Shown here: in pieces, positions 62,788 through 64,000 of the stretch
Layout of the letters: each line of letters opens with the position of its first letter
Numbering within the stretch: the stretch's first letter is position 1
NCBI GenBank assembly: GCA_035695065.1
Contig: DASSEW010000076.1
Location: 5,175-69,174, forward strand
DNA: 64,000 nt
Reading direction: 5' to 3'
Origin: 66-474 sp035695065
GTDB lineage: Bacteria; Pseudomonadota; Gammaproteobacteria; Xanthomonadales; Rhodanobacteraceae
Translations under genes and position numbers: made by a program
The notes under the pieces: model-generated
The model's database searches: none
What the model was told of the DNA's origin: nothing
The model's input: only the letters and a program-made list of their open reading frames with translations

Positions 62788-63318
62788 TCATTGCGCCAGC
62801 GCGCTTTCCAGCCGCGCCAGGCGTCCGCGCACGGAGCCGTCGATCACCATCTCGCCGGCGTCGATCACCGCGCCGCCGAGCACCGACGGATCGAGTGATT
62901 CCTCCAGTTCGATGTCACGGTTGAAGCGGCGCTTCAGCGCTTCGCGCAGGCGCGCGACCTCGTTCGCATCGATAGCGACTGCGCTGCGCACGCGCACCTT
63001 CAGCACGCGCTCGGCTTCGCGCTTCAGCTGTTCGAACAGCGCGGCGATTTCAGGCAACGCATGCAGTCGATGGTTTCCCGCCAGCGTGGCGATGAAGCGC
63101 GCGAACGGCGAATCCGCCGGTTCGCCTTCCGGCAGGAACAAGCCCGCGAACTGGGTCGAGGCGACGCGCGGATCGCCGAACAGCGGCAATACCTGTGCAT
63201 CCGCGGCGACCTGCGCGGCGAAGGCGAGCTTGCCCGCCCATTCGCCGAGCGCACGCTGCTCCTGCGCCAGCTCGAAGGCGGCGCGCGCGTAGGGCCGTGC
63301 CAAGGTCAGCGGTTCCAT
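62788..63318 (-). CDS. atpH: ATP synthase F1 delta subunit
   Basis: 176 residues. It joins the peripheral stalk to the alpha3beta3 head. The N-terminal helical domain (ARPYARAAFELAQEQ) and the C-terminal signature (RFNRDIELEESLDPSVLGGAVIDAGEMVIDGSVRGRL) are both present. It lies 3 bp after the end of atpF. Confidence 0.97.
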   Translation of the reverse strand: MEPLTLARPYARAAFELAQEQRALGEWAGKLAFAAQVAADAQVLPLFGDPRVASTQFAGLFLPEGEPADSPFARFIATLAGNHRLHALPEIAALFEQLKREAERVLKVRVRSAVAIDANEVARLREALKRRFNRDIELEESLDPSVLGGAVIDAGEMVIDGSVRGRLARLESALAQ

Positions 63319-63321
63319 GCC

Positions 63322-63792
63322 TTAGATCTCGGCGACCAGTTGCTCGATCAGCGCCTTGTGCGTATCGGCGTTGATCTCGCGCTTGAGGATCTTCTCCGCG
63401 CCGGCGATCGCAAGCTGCGCCACCTGCCCGCGCAACTCGGCGCGCGCGCGGTGGGCCATGTTGTCGATGTCCGCCTGCGCGGTCGCCTTGACCTTGGCCG
63501 CTTCCAGCAAGGCATCGGCACGCGCCTTGTCCACCAGCTGCGAGGCCTGCTGGTTGGCGCGCTCGATGATCACCGCGGCTTCCGCGCGTGCGCGCTTCAG
63601 CTCGTCGGCGGAACGCGCGTCCGCGTCGGCAAGTTCCTTGCGCGCCCGGTCGGCGGCCTCCAGGCCTTCCGCGATCTTGTGCTGGCGTTCCTCGATCGCC
63701 CGCGTGAGCGGCGGCCAGACGAACTTCATCGTGAGCGCGATCATGATGAGGAACGCGATCACTTCGCCGATCAGGGTTGCATTGATGTCCAT
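63322..63792 (-). CDS. atpF: ATP synthase F0 b subunit
   Basis: 156 residues. It is the membrane-anchored peripheral stalk. One N-terminal membrane helix (LIGEVIAFLIMIALTMKFVW) is followed by a long charged helix that dimerises. MDINATLIGE and the FVWPPLTRAIEERQ segment are typical of gammaproteobacterial b subunits. Confidence 0.97.
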   Translation of the reverse strand: MDINATLIGEVIAFLIMIALTMKFVWPPLTRAIEERQHKIAEGLEAADRARKELADADARSADELKRARAEAAVIIERANQQASQLVDKARADALLEAAKVKATAQADIDNMAHRARAELRGQVAQLAIAGAEKILKREINADTHKALIEQLVAEI

Positions 63793-63847
63793 TGCCGGAT
63801 TTACCTGCTGCTAACTGCCTGGATTGCGATCTCGTGGCGTTCGCGCG

Positions 63848-64000
63848 TCAGTGCGCCAGCGACGCCGCATGGGTCAACGCGGTCGTCAGCAACGGATTGG
63901 CGAACGCGAAGAACATGGCGATGGCCAGGCTGATGAAGAAGTCGGCGTCGATCAGGCCGACCAGCAGGAACATGCGGCCCGTCAACATCGGGCTGAGCTC
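63848..64000 (-). CDS. atpE: ATP synthase F0 c subunit, 3' part
   Basis: The last 50 residues are visible, ending ...NPLLTTALTHAASLAH. The second membrane hairpin helix contains MFLLVGLIDADFFISLAIAM, whose Asp in GLIDA is the proton-carrying carboxylate. The 5' end and the rest of the operon (a subunit, AtpI) lie beyond the right edge. The 55-bp gap to atpF is the only larger atp gap seen here that lacks a heptad palindrome. Confidence 0.95.
   Translation of the reverse strand, partial: ELSPMLTGRMFLLVGLIDADFFISLAIAMFFAFANPLLTTALTHAASLAH

Overview
The window is GC-rich, densely packed chromosomal DNA from a gammaproteobacterium, most likely of the Lysobacterales (Xanthomonadales), perhaps Rhodanobacteraceae. 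This placement is inferred. It rests on the complete F-type ATP synthase operon followed by glmU, a XanB2-type chorismatase next to an acyl carrier protein, the split glyQ/glyS glycyl-tRNA synthetase, and several families of palindromic intergenic repeats. I found no rRNA, tRNA, CRISPR array, phage or transposase gene.

Region 1 (1-20.4 kb) is a cell-surface and secondary-metabolite region. It holds two paralogous secreted beta-helix proteins flanking a cyclic-nucleotide-binding/EAL protein, galE, a polysaccharide deacetylase, an unusual ATP-grasp/low-molecular-weight phosphatase fusion, a GT2 glycosyltransferase and a GumD/EpsB-like sugar-phosphate transferase. Between these lie two translationally linked genes for a minimal NRPS-PKS assembly line: A-PCP, then KS-AT-ACP-C-A-PCP-TE. 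Hand-read adenylation codes suggest proline and glycine, and the AT looks malonyl-specific. A small prolyl-tetramic acid or related compound is a testable prediction.

Region 2 (20.4-35.5 kb) carries glmS, a PLP ammonia-lyase, pepN, a Gly/Tyr-rich lipoprotein, a 60-residue protein, mnmG behind a 0.55-kb structured non-coding stretch, a GDSL autotransporter esterase, a YbaY-like lipoprotein and a very large secreted BNR-repeat protein.

Region 3 (35.5-54.3 kb) is mostly housekeeping: glyS and glyQ (with a 50-codon ORF wedged between them), a GspE/PilB-like ATPase, a glutamine amidotransferase, a rhomboid protease, a flavin oxidase, a winged-helix/ATPase regulator divergent from a secreted protein, tyrS, a peptidoglycan-recycling neighbourhood (M23 peptidase, anmK, ampG), xth and pyrE.

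Region 4 (54.3-64 kb) holds a DUF4124-like coiled-coil protein, the ACP/chorismatase pair, glmU and the atpEFHAGDC operon, which runs off the right edge.

The most unusual signal is non-coding. Four consecutive gaps inside the atp operon (atpA-atpH, atpG-atpA, atpD-atpG, atpC-atpD), and the divergent xth/pyrE gap, each hold an array of 7-bp units on one arm and the complementary 7-bp units on the other. The sequence differs from gap to gap but the design is the same, and in the RNA the 5' arm is always purine-rich and the 3' arm pyrimidine-rich. In the xth/pyrE gap the arrays abut both start codons directly, and no Shine-Dalgarno sequence is visible. Separate dispersed palindromes are inserted in frame inside the PKS and glyS genes and supply stop codons elsewhere.
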